Position numbers and translations under genes: made by a program. A DNA stretch of 36,586 nt from Selenomonadaceae bacterium (GTDB lineage: Bacteria; Bacillota; Negativicutes; Selenomonadales; Selenomonadaceae), in assembly GCA_017427545.1 (NCBI GenBank), contig JAFRSO010000005.1, forward strand, positions 1 through 36,586, in the 5' to 3' direction. A model generated the notes under the pieces. The model searched no databases and was not told where the DNA came from. It saw nothing but the letters and a program-made list of their open reading frames with translations. Below are positions 1 to 7,412 of this stretch, piece after piece; position 1 is the first letter of the stretch; each line of letters starts with the position of its first letter.

Positions 1-196
1 CATCCGCGAAACCGGAAGTGCCGAGATGCAGGCGATAGGTGCCGGAGCGCTGAACCAAGCGGTTAAAGCAGTTGCCATTGCACGCGGCTTCGTGGCACCG
101 CACGGCGTAGACCTCATCTGCATTCCTGCTTTTACGGACATCGAAATTGACGGGAGTGAACGCACTGCTATTAAACTTATAGTCGAACCGCGTTAA
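1..196 (+). CDS. spoVS: Stage V sporulation protein S, 5'-truncated by window edge
   Basis: The reading frame starting at base 2 gives 64 residues and ends in TAA at 194-196. It contains the SpoVS hallmarks GAGALNQAVKAVAIARGF and DLICIPAFTDI and ends KLIVEPR, nearly identical in these stretches to Bacillus SpoVS as I recall it (86 residues), so about 22 N-terminal residues lie outside the window. SpoVS is a small Alba-like, probably nucleic-acid-binding protein affecting septation and spore development. It is also conserved in Firmicutes that do not sporulate, so it does not prove sporulation. The PHP phosphoesterase follows 88 bp downstream on the same strand. Confidence 0.95.
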   Translation, partial: IRETGSAEMQAIGAGALNQAVKAVAIARGFVAPHGVDLICIPAFTDIEIDGSERTAIKLIVEPR

Positions 197-284
197 TTCC
201 TCACCCGCCAAAAGCAGTAATTATCGTTAAAAATTTTCAGAAGCCGTGAAGGCGGACATTTGTCGAAGGCATGGAGGTAAAAAA

Positions 285-1112
285 ATGGCCGGCGATTTGC
301 ACACCCATACGAATTTTTCGGACGGATCCTATTCACCCGAAGAACTCGTGACGGAAGCGAAGAAAATCGGTCTCCACTATCTGGGTATAACCGACCACGA
401 CACGGTTGACGGTGTTCGCCACCTGTACGAAAACGGGCTTTATCCGGGAAGGGGCGTAAATATCATTCCCGGTATCGAGCTTAGCGCGAATCATCCCGAA
501 AAGGATATTCACATTGTCGGCTACAATATCGACATTTACAACGAAGCCCTTTCGGACATGATTGACAAAATTATTGAGGCACGTTGGGAAAGATTTAGCG
601 AAATAATCAGGATTCTTCAAGCCAAAAAGTACAATATTCGTGAGGCAGATGTTTTGAAAATTGCGGGCACGAGCCGTTCAATCGGACGTGCGCACATTGC
701 CCGAACGTTAATTAAAATTGGAGCTTTTAAAACAGTTCGAGAGGCTTTTGAAAAAATGCTCGGCAAGGGAAGACCCGCTTACGTGCCGCGCTATTTGCCC
801 GAAGTCGACGAAGTTATTGACGTGATTCATCAGGCGGGCGGACTTGCGACACTTGCACACCCGAAACTTGTCGGCGATGATGAACTTGTCGAGAGCCTCT
901 GCAAAAAGTTGGACGGGCTGGAAGTTTACTACCCCTGTCACAAGCCCGAAGAAGTTCAGCATTATTTCTTCCTGGCGCGGAGATATGACTTGCTGATAAC
1001 CGGCGGCAGTGACTTTCACGGGACGGCCTCCAGATTCGTCAAGGATCTCGGCGAATTCACGATAAGCGACAGGCTTGCCGAAAAATTTTTCGTCGAGACT
1101 CAAAAAGCGTAA
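285..1112 (+). CDS. PHP-domain phosphoesterase (TrpH/YciV-like)
   Basis: A 275-residue protein with all PHP metal-binding motifs: DLHTHTNFSDG at residues 4-14, ITDHDTVDG, PGIELS, LAHP and GSDFHG near the C-terminus. PHP proteins of this length and motif set hydrolyse nucleotide phosphoesters; the TrpH/YciV group acts on 3',5'-nucleoside bisphosphates and short 5'-phosphorylated RNA. The exact substrate here is inferred from family. I chose the ATG at 285 because GGAGG lies at 273-277 with a 7-base spacer and the protein then begins immediately before the first metal motif. A GTG at 246 would add 13 residues with no good Shine-Dalgarno. A strong terminator follows the stop directly, so the gene ends its transcript. 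Confidence 0.9.
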   Translation: MAGDLHTHTNFSDGSYSPEELVTEAKKIGLHYLGITDHDTVDGVRHLYENGLYPGRGVNIIPGIELSANHPEKDIHIVGYNIDIYNEALSDMIDKIIEARWERFSEIIRILQAKKYNIREADVLKIAGTSRSIGRAHIARTLIKIGAFKTVREAFEKMLGKGRPAYVPRYLPEVDEVIDVIHQAGGLATLAHPKLVGDDELVESLCKKLDGLEVYYPCHKPEEVQHYFFLARRYDLLITGGSDFHGTASRFVKDLGEFTISDRLAEKFFVETQKA

Positions 1113-1152
1113 AAAAATAATCCGTCACCTAATCGCGACGGGTTATTTTTTT
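1111..1152 (+). terminator. Rho-independent terminator after the PHP gene
   Basis: An A-run and AATAATCCGTC pair with GACGGGTTATT (one G:T wobble) around a loop of about 10 bases, followed by T7. It lies between convergent genes and the flanking A and T runs make it usable on both strands. Confidence 0.88.
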
Positions 1153-1212
1153 AGTTAGGAGTGAGGAGTTAGGAGGTAGGAGTTTAAATCTACTCCCTAC
1201 TTTCTACTTTCT
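1153..1212. repeat. Heptad array a (GTTAGGAG type), inverted arms
   Basis: The left arm is a run of TTAGGAG-like heptamers, the centre is TTTAAAT, and the right arm is CTACTCC, CTACTTT, CTACTTT. Arms pair as GTAGG-AGT with ACTCCCTAC, with one bulged C. The array sits between the terminator and the ubiA stop, whose TGA begins at the array edge. Confidence 0.85.
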
Positions 1213-2055
1213 TCAATCGTAACTTAGCCACGTGAAAATGAAAATGGCGATTGAAACAATGCCGTTGCGCATGAAGTAGGCCTGCGTGACTTCGCGATAA
1301 TCATTCGGGCGAACGATTGCATGTTGATATATGAGAGCCAACGCCGCAATCGCCACGCCGACGAAGTACAGCTTGCCCAAATTGAGCATGATACCGACCG
1401 TCACGAAGCAGACGATTGACACGACGTGAAGGCCGCGGGCAATGTTGAGAGCACCTGCCGCGCCGTATTTTGTCGCCAGAGAGTGAAGCCGTTGAGATTT
1501 GTCGAAGCGTTCATCTTGAGCACCGTAAACCGCGTCAAATGCCCCAATCCACAACGCGACTGCCACGCATAAAATTATCATCGGCAGGGAAATTTTTTCG
1601 GTCAAGGCGACCCACGCTCCCGCCGGAGCCATTGCTATTGCCACGCCCAAACATAAATGACACCACGCGGTAAATCTTTTCGTGAACGGGTAGATTATAA
1701 CCGGAATCGCCGCGACCGGTAAAAGTTTCAGGCAAATTGGCGGCAACTGCGCGACCGTCACGACTAAAACAATCATGCACAGTGCGACGAAGATTAACGC
1801 TTCGCCCTTGGAAATTTCGCCGCGAACCATTGCCCGATAAGATAGCCGCGGTTGGAGTTTGTCGTATTTTAAATCGGCGATGTTGTCGATTGCGATTGCC
1901 GCCCAACGCGCTGAAGTTATCGCCAGCAAAATTAAAATGACTGTCCAAAAATCGGGGTGACCGTTCGTCGCCATGAATGAACTTGCCAATGCGAACGGCA
2001 GACTGAAAATCGTATGCGGCAGAGCAACGTTATTTGCATGAGCTTTTAATTTCAT
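1213..2055 (-). CDS. ubiA: UbiA-family polyprenyltransferase (menaquinone-type, MqnP-like)
   Basis: A 280-residue integral membrane protein with multiple hydrophobic helices and both Asp-rich UbiA motifs: NIADLKYD (N58, D61, D65) and DAVYGAQDERFD (D174, D181, D185). These bind Mg-diphosphate of the prenyl donor. The family prenylates an aromatic acid in quinone synthesis; in an anaerobic Firmicute this is most likely the futalosine-route menaquinone step, but no other mqn or men gene is in the window, so the substrate is an inference. The start ATG overlaps the stop of the upstream kinase (ATGA, 2052-2055), implying translational coupling. The stop lies at the edge of heptad array a. Confidence 0.88.
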   Translation of the reverse strand: MKLKAHANNVALPHTIFSLPFALASSFMATNGHPDFWTVILILLAITSARWAAIAIDNIADLKYDKLQPRLSYRAMVRGEISKGEALIFVALCMIVLVVTVAQLPPICLKLLPVAAIPVIIYPFTKRFTAWCHLCLGVAIAMAPAGAWVALTEKISLPMIILCVAVALWIGAFDAVYGAQDERFDKSQRLHSLATKYGAAGALNIARGLHVVSIVCFVTVGIMLNLGKLYFVGVAIAALALIYQHAIVRPNDYREVTQAYFMRNGIVSIAIFIFTWLSYD

Positions 2056-2804
2056 TGCCTCACGAAGTCACCGTCCGATAAAAGCTTCCAAGTCTCGTCA
2101 GCCTGTGCAGAATTTTTCAGGACGCGCTCAATGTTTTTGCTGTCGCTGAAGTCGAAAAATCTTTCCGCCTCCTCACGAGACTTGCCGCCCATGACTTTAC
2201 GATTGATGAGCCGTTCGCGCAAAAAATTTGGTTCCGCGTCAATGAACACGGAATAATCCGCCAATACGCGAACATTCGTCCAACCCTTTTCCTTGAGCAG
2301 AAGATAATTGCCCTCCAGCAAAATAATATCGTCCTCAACGCTCCAATAATCCGGTAACACGTCATGAATCTTGCGGTCGTAAATATTCCAGTTGGTACCC
2401 TCCTGCCGAGCCTCACGAATTTTTTCAACGAGTAAATCAACGTCAAAAGTTTCCGGCGCACCTTTGATATCGCGCATCAAAATTTCTTCGCCGTCACGCT
2501 CAATTTTTTTGACGTTCATATAAGCCGCCGTGAAGTGATAGCCGTCAATGCCCAATGCCCGAATCGGTTCGACTTCTTTGGAACGTTCGCGGCTAAGTTG
2601 CTCCAAAAATTTTGCCAGCGTCGATTTACCTGCACCGGGCGGCGCGACAAGATACGCGATAACTTTTCTGTCCATCGTCATTTTTAAATCCGTCAGTTCG
2701 TGCAGGAACGGCATAAAAATTTCTTCGACTGCCGCCTCACTGAATTTGACTTCCTGCCACAATCCGTTGACTTCCATGTTGTACGTTAAAAAATTTTTCG
2801 CCAT
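2052..2804 (-). CDS. P-loop nucleoside/sugar kinase-like protein
   Basis: A 250-residue protein with a Walker A loop APPGAGKS at 54-61, followed by features of the uridine kinase/phosphoribulokinase-like family: GIDGYHF, FDVDLLVEKI, YDRKIHDVLPD and ILLEGNYLLL. The family phosphorylates small-molecule hydroxyls (nucleosides, pantothenate, sugars), and the substrate cannot be decided from sequence. The start is supported by GAGGAGG 6 bases upstream. It lies 9 bp after the pyridoxamine-oxidase-like gene and overlaps ubiA by 4 bp, so the three form an operon. The first 45 residues before the P-loop are not part of the core kinase fold I recognise. Confidence 0.82.
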   Translation of the reverse strand: MAKNFLTYNMEVNGLWQEVKFSEAAVEEIFMPFLHELTDLKMTMDRKVIAYLVAPPGAGKSTLAKFLEQLSRERSKEVEPIRALGIDGYHFTAAYMNVKKIERDGEEILMRDIKGAPETFDVDLLVEKIREARQEGTNWNIYDRKIHDVLPDYWSVEDDIILLEGNYLLLKEKGWTNVRVLADYSVFIDAEPNFLRERLINRKVMGGKSREEAERFFDFSDSKNIERVLKNSAQADETWKLLSDGDFVRQ

Positions 2805-2813
2805 GATTCCTCC

Positions 2814-3314
2814 TCAAGAAAATTCTCCGCGCTTGACGAGTTCACGAGCTGCCTTGCCCGTCAAATGTTCAATCGTCATGACGGGGACAACCAACGCGCT
2901 CAATCTGGATAATTCTTTTTCACGACGAACGGGGCTTGCCGTCGAAGAATATTTATCGGCGAGAAGTTCAAGCCCGCGCAATTTATCGGGGTCGTTGTTA
3001 TCATCAACAATCCTGATTCTTCCGAAGGCAATCGCGCTTGAAAAATACGTCGTGAACTCTTCGGCAACAACTTCGTGTTTATCGACGACGCAAAATGAAA
3101 CTTTATCGTTGCGGTTAATCGCGTCAATCTTGTGGCCGATTTTCGCGCTGTGGAAATAAATTTTGTTGCCTTCGACAGCGTAATTAATCGGCACGGCGTA
3201 AGAGTAGCCGTCATCGCCGGAAAGTGCCAGAACTCCGAATTCACCTTCACGCAAAATTTTTTCGGCCGCCTCTCGCGACAAAATTTGTTTACTGCGCCGC
3301 ATTTCTCTGAACAT
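2814..3314 (-). CDS. Pyridoxamine 5'-phosphate oxidase-family flavoprotein (NimA-like)
   Basis: A 166-residue split-barrel flavin-binding protein. The pattern MRRSKQ at the N-terminus, then GVLALSGDDGYSYAVPINYAV, IYFHSAKIGHKIDAI and VSFCVVDKHEV, matches the PNPOx-like group that includes 5-nitroimidazole reductase NimA. Such proteins bind FMN and reduce small substrates; resistance activity is not implied by the sequence alone. Start ATG has GGAGGAAATTTT directly upstream. It is the first gene of the operon with the kinase and ubiA. Array b lies immediately upstream and I see no convincing promoter between it and the preceding gene. Confidence 0.85.
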   Translation of the reverse strand: MFREMRRSKQILSREAAEKILREGEFGVLALSGDDGYSYAVPINYAVEGNKIYFHSAKIGHKIDAINRNDKVSFCVVDKHEVVAEEFTTYFSSAIAFGRIRIVDDNNDPDKLRGLELLADKYSSTASPVRREKELSRLSALVVPVMTIEHLTGKAARELVKRGEFS

Positions 3315-3328
3315 AAAATTTCCTCCGT

Positions 3329-3380
3329 AGGGAACAGGGATTAGAAACTAGTTCCTAGTTCCTAGTTCCTAGTTCCTAAC
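3329..3380. repeat. Heptad array b (TAGTTCC type)
   Basis: TAGTTCC repeated about four times in perfect register, preceded by GGAACAGGGATTAGAAACTAG, which pairs with it as a shorter, degenerate opposite arm. It lies 5 bases from the stop of the helical unknown protein and upstream of the flavoprotein operon. Confidence 0.87.
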
Positions 3381-3385
3381 TGAAT

Positions 3386-3763
3386 TCACGCGCTGACGCC
3401 TTTGCGAACCAGCTTCGAGAGTTTTTCAGTTTCACGTTCCGCGCTGTCGATTTTGGTAATTTCGTAGCGACAATCCGTAAGCATTTTAATTGCCGCGTCG
3501 ATTTTTTTCATGGTGAAATTTTTTTCATCTTCGGCAAGTTTTTTGAGCGACTGGCAACAGCTCTTCAAAAGTTCCGCCTTAAGCTTTGCGCGATACTGCT
3601 TGCGATTTGCGATTTCGGCTATCAAACTTTCGAGCTGTTCTATCGAGTTAATCGCCGCCATTAAATCGTACTTCATCTGCGGGGAGAGCGGTGCCTCCAT
3701 GTCGTCGGCGTCCATGATTATTCCGCTTTCGACTACTTCCTTGAATCTGTCTGCCGTTGCCAT
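3386..3763 (-). CDS. Small helical protein of unknown function
   Basis: I do not recognise this 125-residue protein. It has no signal peptide, no metal or nucleotide motif, and is rich in Lys, Glu, Leu and Ala with heptad-like spacing through about residues 35-110, suggesting a helical bundle or coiled coil. It has a Cys pair (CC) near residue 68. AAGGGAGA 8 bases upstream supports the ATG. It follows pnp on the same strand, separated by array c, and is followed by array b, so it is bracketed by arrays on both sides. It could be an accessory or structural protein. Confidence 0.75.
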   Translation of the reverse strand: MATADRFKEVVESGIIMDADDMEAPLSPQMKYDLMAAINSIEQLESLIAEIANRKQYRAKLKAELLKSCCQSLKKLAEDEKNFTMKKIDAAIKMLTDCRYEITKIDSAERETEKLSKLVRKGVSA

Positions 3764-3789
3764 TTGAAAATCTCCCTTCGGTCGATTTT

Positions 3790-3870
3790 TAGCTTCTAGC
3801 TTCTAGCTACTAGCTTCTAGTTGCCAGCTTTTAGAATTCTAACAGCTAGCCGCTAACAGCTATCAGCTAA
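3790..3870. repeat. Heptad array c (AGCTNNTAGCT type), inverted arms
   Basis: Left arm AGCTTCT repeated with variants, centre TTAGAATTCTAA, right arm of CTAACAG, CTAGCCG and CTATCAG units ending one base before the pnp stop. The centre is a perfect palindrome and the arms continue the pairing imperfectly. Confidence 0.88.
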
Positions 3871-3871
3871 A

Positions 3872-6199
3872 CTACCTGTCACGTCTGCGGCGACCGTCAC
3901 GAGCATTTTTCAAGTCCCTAAGGTCTTTAATTGTCCGCGACTCACCGCGTCTTTCATTGCGAGGACGATCATTGCTGCGTGAACGATCATTACCGCCACG
4001 TGAACGATCATCATTGCGCGAATATCTGTCATTGCTCCGCGACCTGTCATTACCTTGCGGCCTGTCAAAATTTCTCGGCTGTCTGTCAAAATTGCGCGGC
4101 TTGGGCGAATCACCTTCAAGCAATGCACGATGGCTGGCGTTAATTCTGCCCTTCTCGTCAATTTCGGTTATCTTGACTGTGAGTTTATCGCCAACTTTAA
4201 CGGCGTCTTCGACAGTCGGAATGCGCTTGTCTGAAAGTTGGGAGATGTGGCACATTGCCTCCTTGCCGAAAGAAATTTCTACAAATGCGCCCGTCGGAAT
4301 GATTCGCGTAACGGTTCCTTCGTAAACTTCGCCAATCGTCACGTCGTGAACAATCTGCTCAATAATCTCAACGGCGCGGTCAATGCCCTCAACATTTTTG
4401 CTCGTGACGAAAACTTGCCCGTCGTCGTTAATGTCAATGTCAACGCCCGTCTCCTCGATAATGCGGTTGATAATCTTGCCGCCCGTGCCGATAACTTCGC
4501 GGATTTTGTCGACGGCAATTTTAAGCGTGCGGACTCGCGGAGCATACGGTGACAAGTCGGACGCAGGTTCGCTGATGACTTCAAGCATCTTGCCGAGAAT
4601 GAAACTTCTGCCGCGTTTAGCTTGAGCAAGAGCATCACTCAAAATTTCACGCGAAATGCCCGCAACTTTGATATCCATTTGAATTGCCGTGACACCTTCA
4701 GTCGTACCCGCAACTTTGAAGTCCATATCGCCGAGCGCGTCTTCCATGCCTTGAATATCCGTCAAAATCGTATGAGCGTCGCCATCCTTAACCAAGCCCA
4801 TTGCCACGCCGCTGACTGGACGTTTAATCGGAACGCCGGCTTGCATGAGGCTTAACGTACTGCCGCAAACACTGCCCATTGAGCTTGAGCCGTTGCTTTC
4901 CAAAACTTCGGAGACTAAACGAATCGTGTAAGGGAAATCTTCCGTCGAAGGTATGACGGGAATTAAAGCGCGTTCAGCCAATGCGCCGTGACCGATTTCA
5001 CGACGGCCGGGACTGCGTGCAGGACGTGCCTCACCGACGCTGTAGCCGGGGAAATTGTAATGGTGAATGTAATGCTTCGTATATTCGGGTTCAAGCCCGT
5101 CAATAATCTGTTCGTCACCGATTGCGCCCAAAGTCGTCAACGTCAAGACTTGAGTTTGACCGCGCGTGAAAAGTCCTGAACCATGCGTCCTGGCGAAAAG
5201 TCCGACTTCACAGGAAATGGGGCGAACTTCTTCAAGCTCACGACCGTCGGGACGAATTTTTTCATGCGTAATCATTTTGCGGACGACTTCTTTTTCAACC
5301 TTGTAGAAGACCGCGCCAATATCCTTTTCGACGTTCGGATAATCTTCGACGGGAAATTTTTCCAACAGCTTTTCGACGATCTCCGCTTTAACCTCGTCAA
5401 GTGCCGCCTCACGCGCAAGCTTATCGGGGTTGCGAACGACCTCATCAATTTTAGCCGTGGCCATCTCACGAACTGCCGCGTCAATTTCTTCGTCGGGGTG
5501 GAAAAGTGTAACGTCTTTTTTCTCCTTGCCGACAGCCGCCGTTATATTTTCTTGGAAGGCGACAATTTTTTTTATCTCCTCGTGGCCGAACAAAATCGCC
5601 TCAAGTACGACCTCTTCGGGCAATTCCTTAACGCCCGCCTCAACCATCATGACGGCATCTTTTGAGCCGGCGACGATTAAATCCATTTCGGAAACGTCAA
5701 GCTGATCTTTCGTCGGATTGATGATAAATTCGCCGTCGATGCGTCCGACATGAACTCCGGCAATCGGCCCCGCGAAGGGAATATCACTTACACACAGCGC
5801 GCAGCTCGCACCAATCATGCCGGCAATTTCGGGAGCATTGTCCTCGTCGAAGCAAATAACCGTCGCGATAATCTGTACGTCATTGCGGAAGCCTTCGGGG
5901 AATAACGGACGAATCGGCCTGTCAATCAGACGGCTCTTGAGGATTGCGCTGGTTTGAGGACGACCTTCACGCTTGATGAATCCGCCGGGGATTTTGCCTG
6001 CCGAATACATTTTTTCTTCGTAGTCGACAGTCAGCGGGAAAAAGTCGACGCCCTCACGAGGTTCAGCGGACATTGTTGCCGCGACCAAAACCGCAGTGTC
6101 ACCGTAGCGCACGAGAACTGCGCCATTCGCTTGCTTAGCCATCTTGCCATGCTCGACGATTAATTTTCTGCCGCCGAGTTCCATTTCAAAAGTATCCAA
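3872..6199 (-). CDS. pnp: Polyribonucleotide nucleotidyltransferase (PNPase)
   Basis: A 775-residue PNPase, the phosphorolytic 3'-5' exoribonuclease of RNA turnover. Two RNase PH cores are visible (first core [14 protein letters not shown]; second core [13 protein letters not shown]), then a KH domain with GTGG (about residues 555-615) and an S1 domain (about 620-695, [21 protein letters not shown]). The last 75 or so residues are an unusual low-complexity tail of [13 protein letters not shown] units and basic RRRRDR. The TTG at 6199 is preferred because GGAGG at 6208-6212 is 8 bases away, while the next ATG (6184) is too far from it. The stop TAG abuts array c. Confidence 0.97.
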   Translation of the reverse strand: MDTFEMELGGRKLIVEHGKMAKQANGAVLVRYGDTAVLVAATMSAEPREGVDFFPLTVDYEEKMYSAGKIPGGFIKREGRPQTSAILKSRLIDRPIRPLFPEGFRNDVQIIATVICFDEDNAPEIAGMIGASCALCVSDIPFAGPIAGVHVGRIDGEFIINPTKDQLDVSEMDLIVAGSKDAVMMVEAGVKELPEEVVLEAILFGHEEIKKIVAFQENITAAVGKEKKDVTLFHPDEEIDAAVREMATAKIDEVVRNPDKLAREAALDEVKAEIVEKLLEKFPVEDYPNVEKDIGAVFYKVEKEVVRKMITHEKIRPDGRELEEVRPISCEVGLFARTHGSGLFTRGQTQVLTLTTLGAIGDEQIIDGLEPEYTKHYIHHYNFPGYSVGEARPARSPGRREIGHGALAERALIPVIPSTEDFPYTIRLVSEVLESNGSSSMGSVCGSTLSLMQAGVPIKRPVSGVAMGLVKDGDAHTILTDIQGMEDALGDMDFKVAGTTEGVTAIQMDIKVAGISREILSDALAQAKRGRSFILGKMLEVISEPASDLSPYAPRVRTLKIAVDKIREVIGTGGKIINRIIEETGVDIDINDDGQVFVTSKNVEGIDRAVEIIEQIVHDVTIGEVYEGTVTRIIPTGAFVEISFGKEAMCHISQLSDKRIPTVEDAVKVGDKLTVKITEIDEKGRINASHRALLEGDSPKPRNFDRQPRNFDRPQGNDRSRSNDRYSRNDDRSRGGNDRSRSNDRPRNERRGESRTIKDLRDLKNARDGRRRRDR
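3954..4100 (-). repeat. Degenerate coding repeat in the PNPase tail
   Basis: On the minus strand, units encoding [32 protein letters not shown] recur with roughly 20-24 base spacing. The DNA is visibly tandem (GAACGATCATTACCG-like words in plus orientation), indicating expansion by slippage or unequal crossover. Confidence 0.8.
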
Positions 6200-6207
6200 A
6201 TTTTTTT

Positions 6208-6212
6208 CCTCC
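6208..6212 (-). promoter_or_regulatory. Shine-Dalgarno fixing the TTG start of pnp
   Basis: GGAGG on the minus strand, 8 bases before TTG at 6199. This decides for TTG over the internal ATG at 6184. Confidence 0.75.
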
Positions 6213-6272
6213 TAATCATTTATCACGCCGCTAACCTTCGACATAAAAAAATTTTTTCCTGTAGAAGTCGGC

Positions 6273-6301
6273 TTGCATTTCGGCGCGGGCAGTGTGATAA
6301 T
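6273..6301 (+). promoter_or_regulatory. Putative sigma-A promoter of rlmN
   Basis: TTGCAT at 6273-6278, a 17-base spacer and GATAAT at 6296-6301, with TGT immediately before the -10. The start codon at 6324 fits a short leader. Predicted by eye only. Confidence 0.55.
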
Positions 6302-6308
6302 CTTTTCA

Positions 6309-6315
6309 AAGGAGG
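6309..6315 (+). promoter_or_regulatory. Shine-Dalgarno fixing the TTG start of rlmN
   Basis: AAGGAGG followed by an 8-base spacer and TTG at 6324. It rules out the in-frame ATG at 6273, which lies inside the proposed promoter. Confidence 0.8.
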
Positions 6316-6323
6316 CTGAACGA

Positions 6324-7358
6324 TTGAAAAATTTATTTGGATTGACGCTCGCCGAACTTGAACGGGAACTTGCACCGCTCCCGAAGTTCCGCGCAAAACA
6401 AATTGCCGCGCACATTTACAAGCACGGCATGAAAACTTTCGACGAGATGAACGACCTGCCAAAAAATTTGCGGGCTGAATTCTCGACGCGCTATGAAATT
6501 AAAATCGCTGATGTTTTGAAGCGTTTGGATTCTCGCGACGGTTTGACGACGAAATTTTTACTCGGCATGTCTGACGGCGCGGCGGTTGAAATTGTTTTAA
6601 TGCGGCATGATTACGGCAACAGCGTTTGCATTTCAAGTCAAGTCGGCTGTCAAATGGGTTGCAAGTTTTGTGCGTCGACGCTTAAAGGTTTGGAGAGAAA
6701 TTTGACGGCGGCTGAAATGCTCGGTGAAATTTTTTTCGCGGAAGAAATTTTGCGCGGCGAAGGTCAAAAGCTTGATTCGATCGTCATCATGGGTACGGGT
6801 GAACCGCTGATGAATTATGACGCGCTGATTAAAATGCTGCGACTTTTGCACGAAGATTATTGCCTGGGCATGAGTTACCGCAAAATTACAATTTCAACTT
6901 GCGGCATTGTCCCCGCGATAAAAAAATTACGCGACGAGAAAATTCCCGTCACGCTGTCGATTTCACTGCACGCGCCTGATGATAAACTCCGCTCTGCAAT
7001 CATGCCGATTAATTCCGCGTTCAGTCTGAAAAGTTTGCTCGACGCGGGAAATGATTATGCTCAAGTCACGGGGCGGCGCGTCACCTACGAATACATTTTG
7101 ATTGGCGGCGTCAACGACACTGAAGAACATGCCCGCCGTCTTGCAAAAATTTTGAGCGGTCAGCTTGCCAACGTGAATTTGATTCCGTTCAATCCCGTTA
7201 TCGAAAGGAGTTTCAATCCGCCGACGAATGCTGCCGTCAAAAAATTTTTCCACTTCCTGAACACGCACGGCATTGGCGCGACTGTCCGCAAGGAAATGGG
7301 AGCTGATGTCAACGCCGCCTGCGGTCAACTTCGCGCGGGGTTAGCTGTTAGCGGCTAG
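6324..7358 (+). CDS. rlmN: 23S rRNA/tRNA adenine-C2 methyltransferase RlmN
   Basis: A 344-residue radical SAM enzyme methylating A2503 of 23S rRNA (and A37 of some tRNAs). The CX3CX2C iron-sulfur motif is at C109, C113, C116 (CQMGCKFCAST), with MGTGEPLMNYDAL and STCGIVP following, and the catalytic C-terminal Cys is at 333 in AACGQLR. Start is the TTG with a strong Shine-Dalgarno. The last residues (GLAVSG) and the TAG stop are encoded by heptad array d, so the natural C-terminus has been replaced or extended by repeat sequence. It converges with polC. Confidence 0.96.
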   Translation: MKNLFGLTLAELERELAPLPKFRAKQIAAHIYKHGMKTFDEMNDLPKNLRAEFSTRYEIKIADVLKRLDSRDGLTTKFLLGMSDGAAVEIVLMRHDYGNSVCISSQVGCQMGCKFCASTLKGLERNLTAAEMLGEIFFAEEILRGEGQKLDSIVIMGTGEPLMNYDALIKMLRLLHEDYCLGMSYRKITISTCGIVPAIKKLRDEKIPVTLSISLHAPDDKLRSAIMPINSAFSLKSLLDAGNDYAQVTGRRVTYEYILIGGVNDTEEHARRLAKILSGQLANVNLIPFNPVIERSFNPPTNAAVKKFFHFLNTHGIGATVRKEMGADVNAACGQLRAGLAVSG

Positions 7359-7412
7359 CGGGAGAGCTTCTAGAATTCTACTCAGCTAACAGCTAGAAGC
7401 TAAGCCCGCCCC
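7332..7412. repeat. Heptad array d with GC-clamped inverted arms
   Basis: TTAGCTGTTAGCGGCTAGCG on the left, TCTAGAATTCTA centre and CAGCTAACAGCTAGAAGCTAA on the right. AGCTTCTAG is repeated inversely as CTAGAAGCT. The outer flanks GCGGGG and CCCGCCCC extend the stem. It lies between the convergent rlmN and polC and overlaps both 3' ends, and probably serves as their terminator. Confidence 0.88.

Noticed and set aside
3931..5705. Long plus-strand open frames opposite pnp (for example 5183-5665)
   Set aside because: They are antisense to clearly conserved PNPase codons and have no family match or ribosome binding sites.
6273..7358. RlmN start at the ATG at 6273
   Set aside because: It overlaps the promoter-like element and has no Shine-Dalgarno; AAGGAGG points to TTG at 6324.
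7332..7412. Array d as an insertion sequence remnant or transposon end
   Set aside because: There is no transposase, no target-site duplication and the inverted unit is only about 80 bases with internal heptad periodicity.
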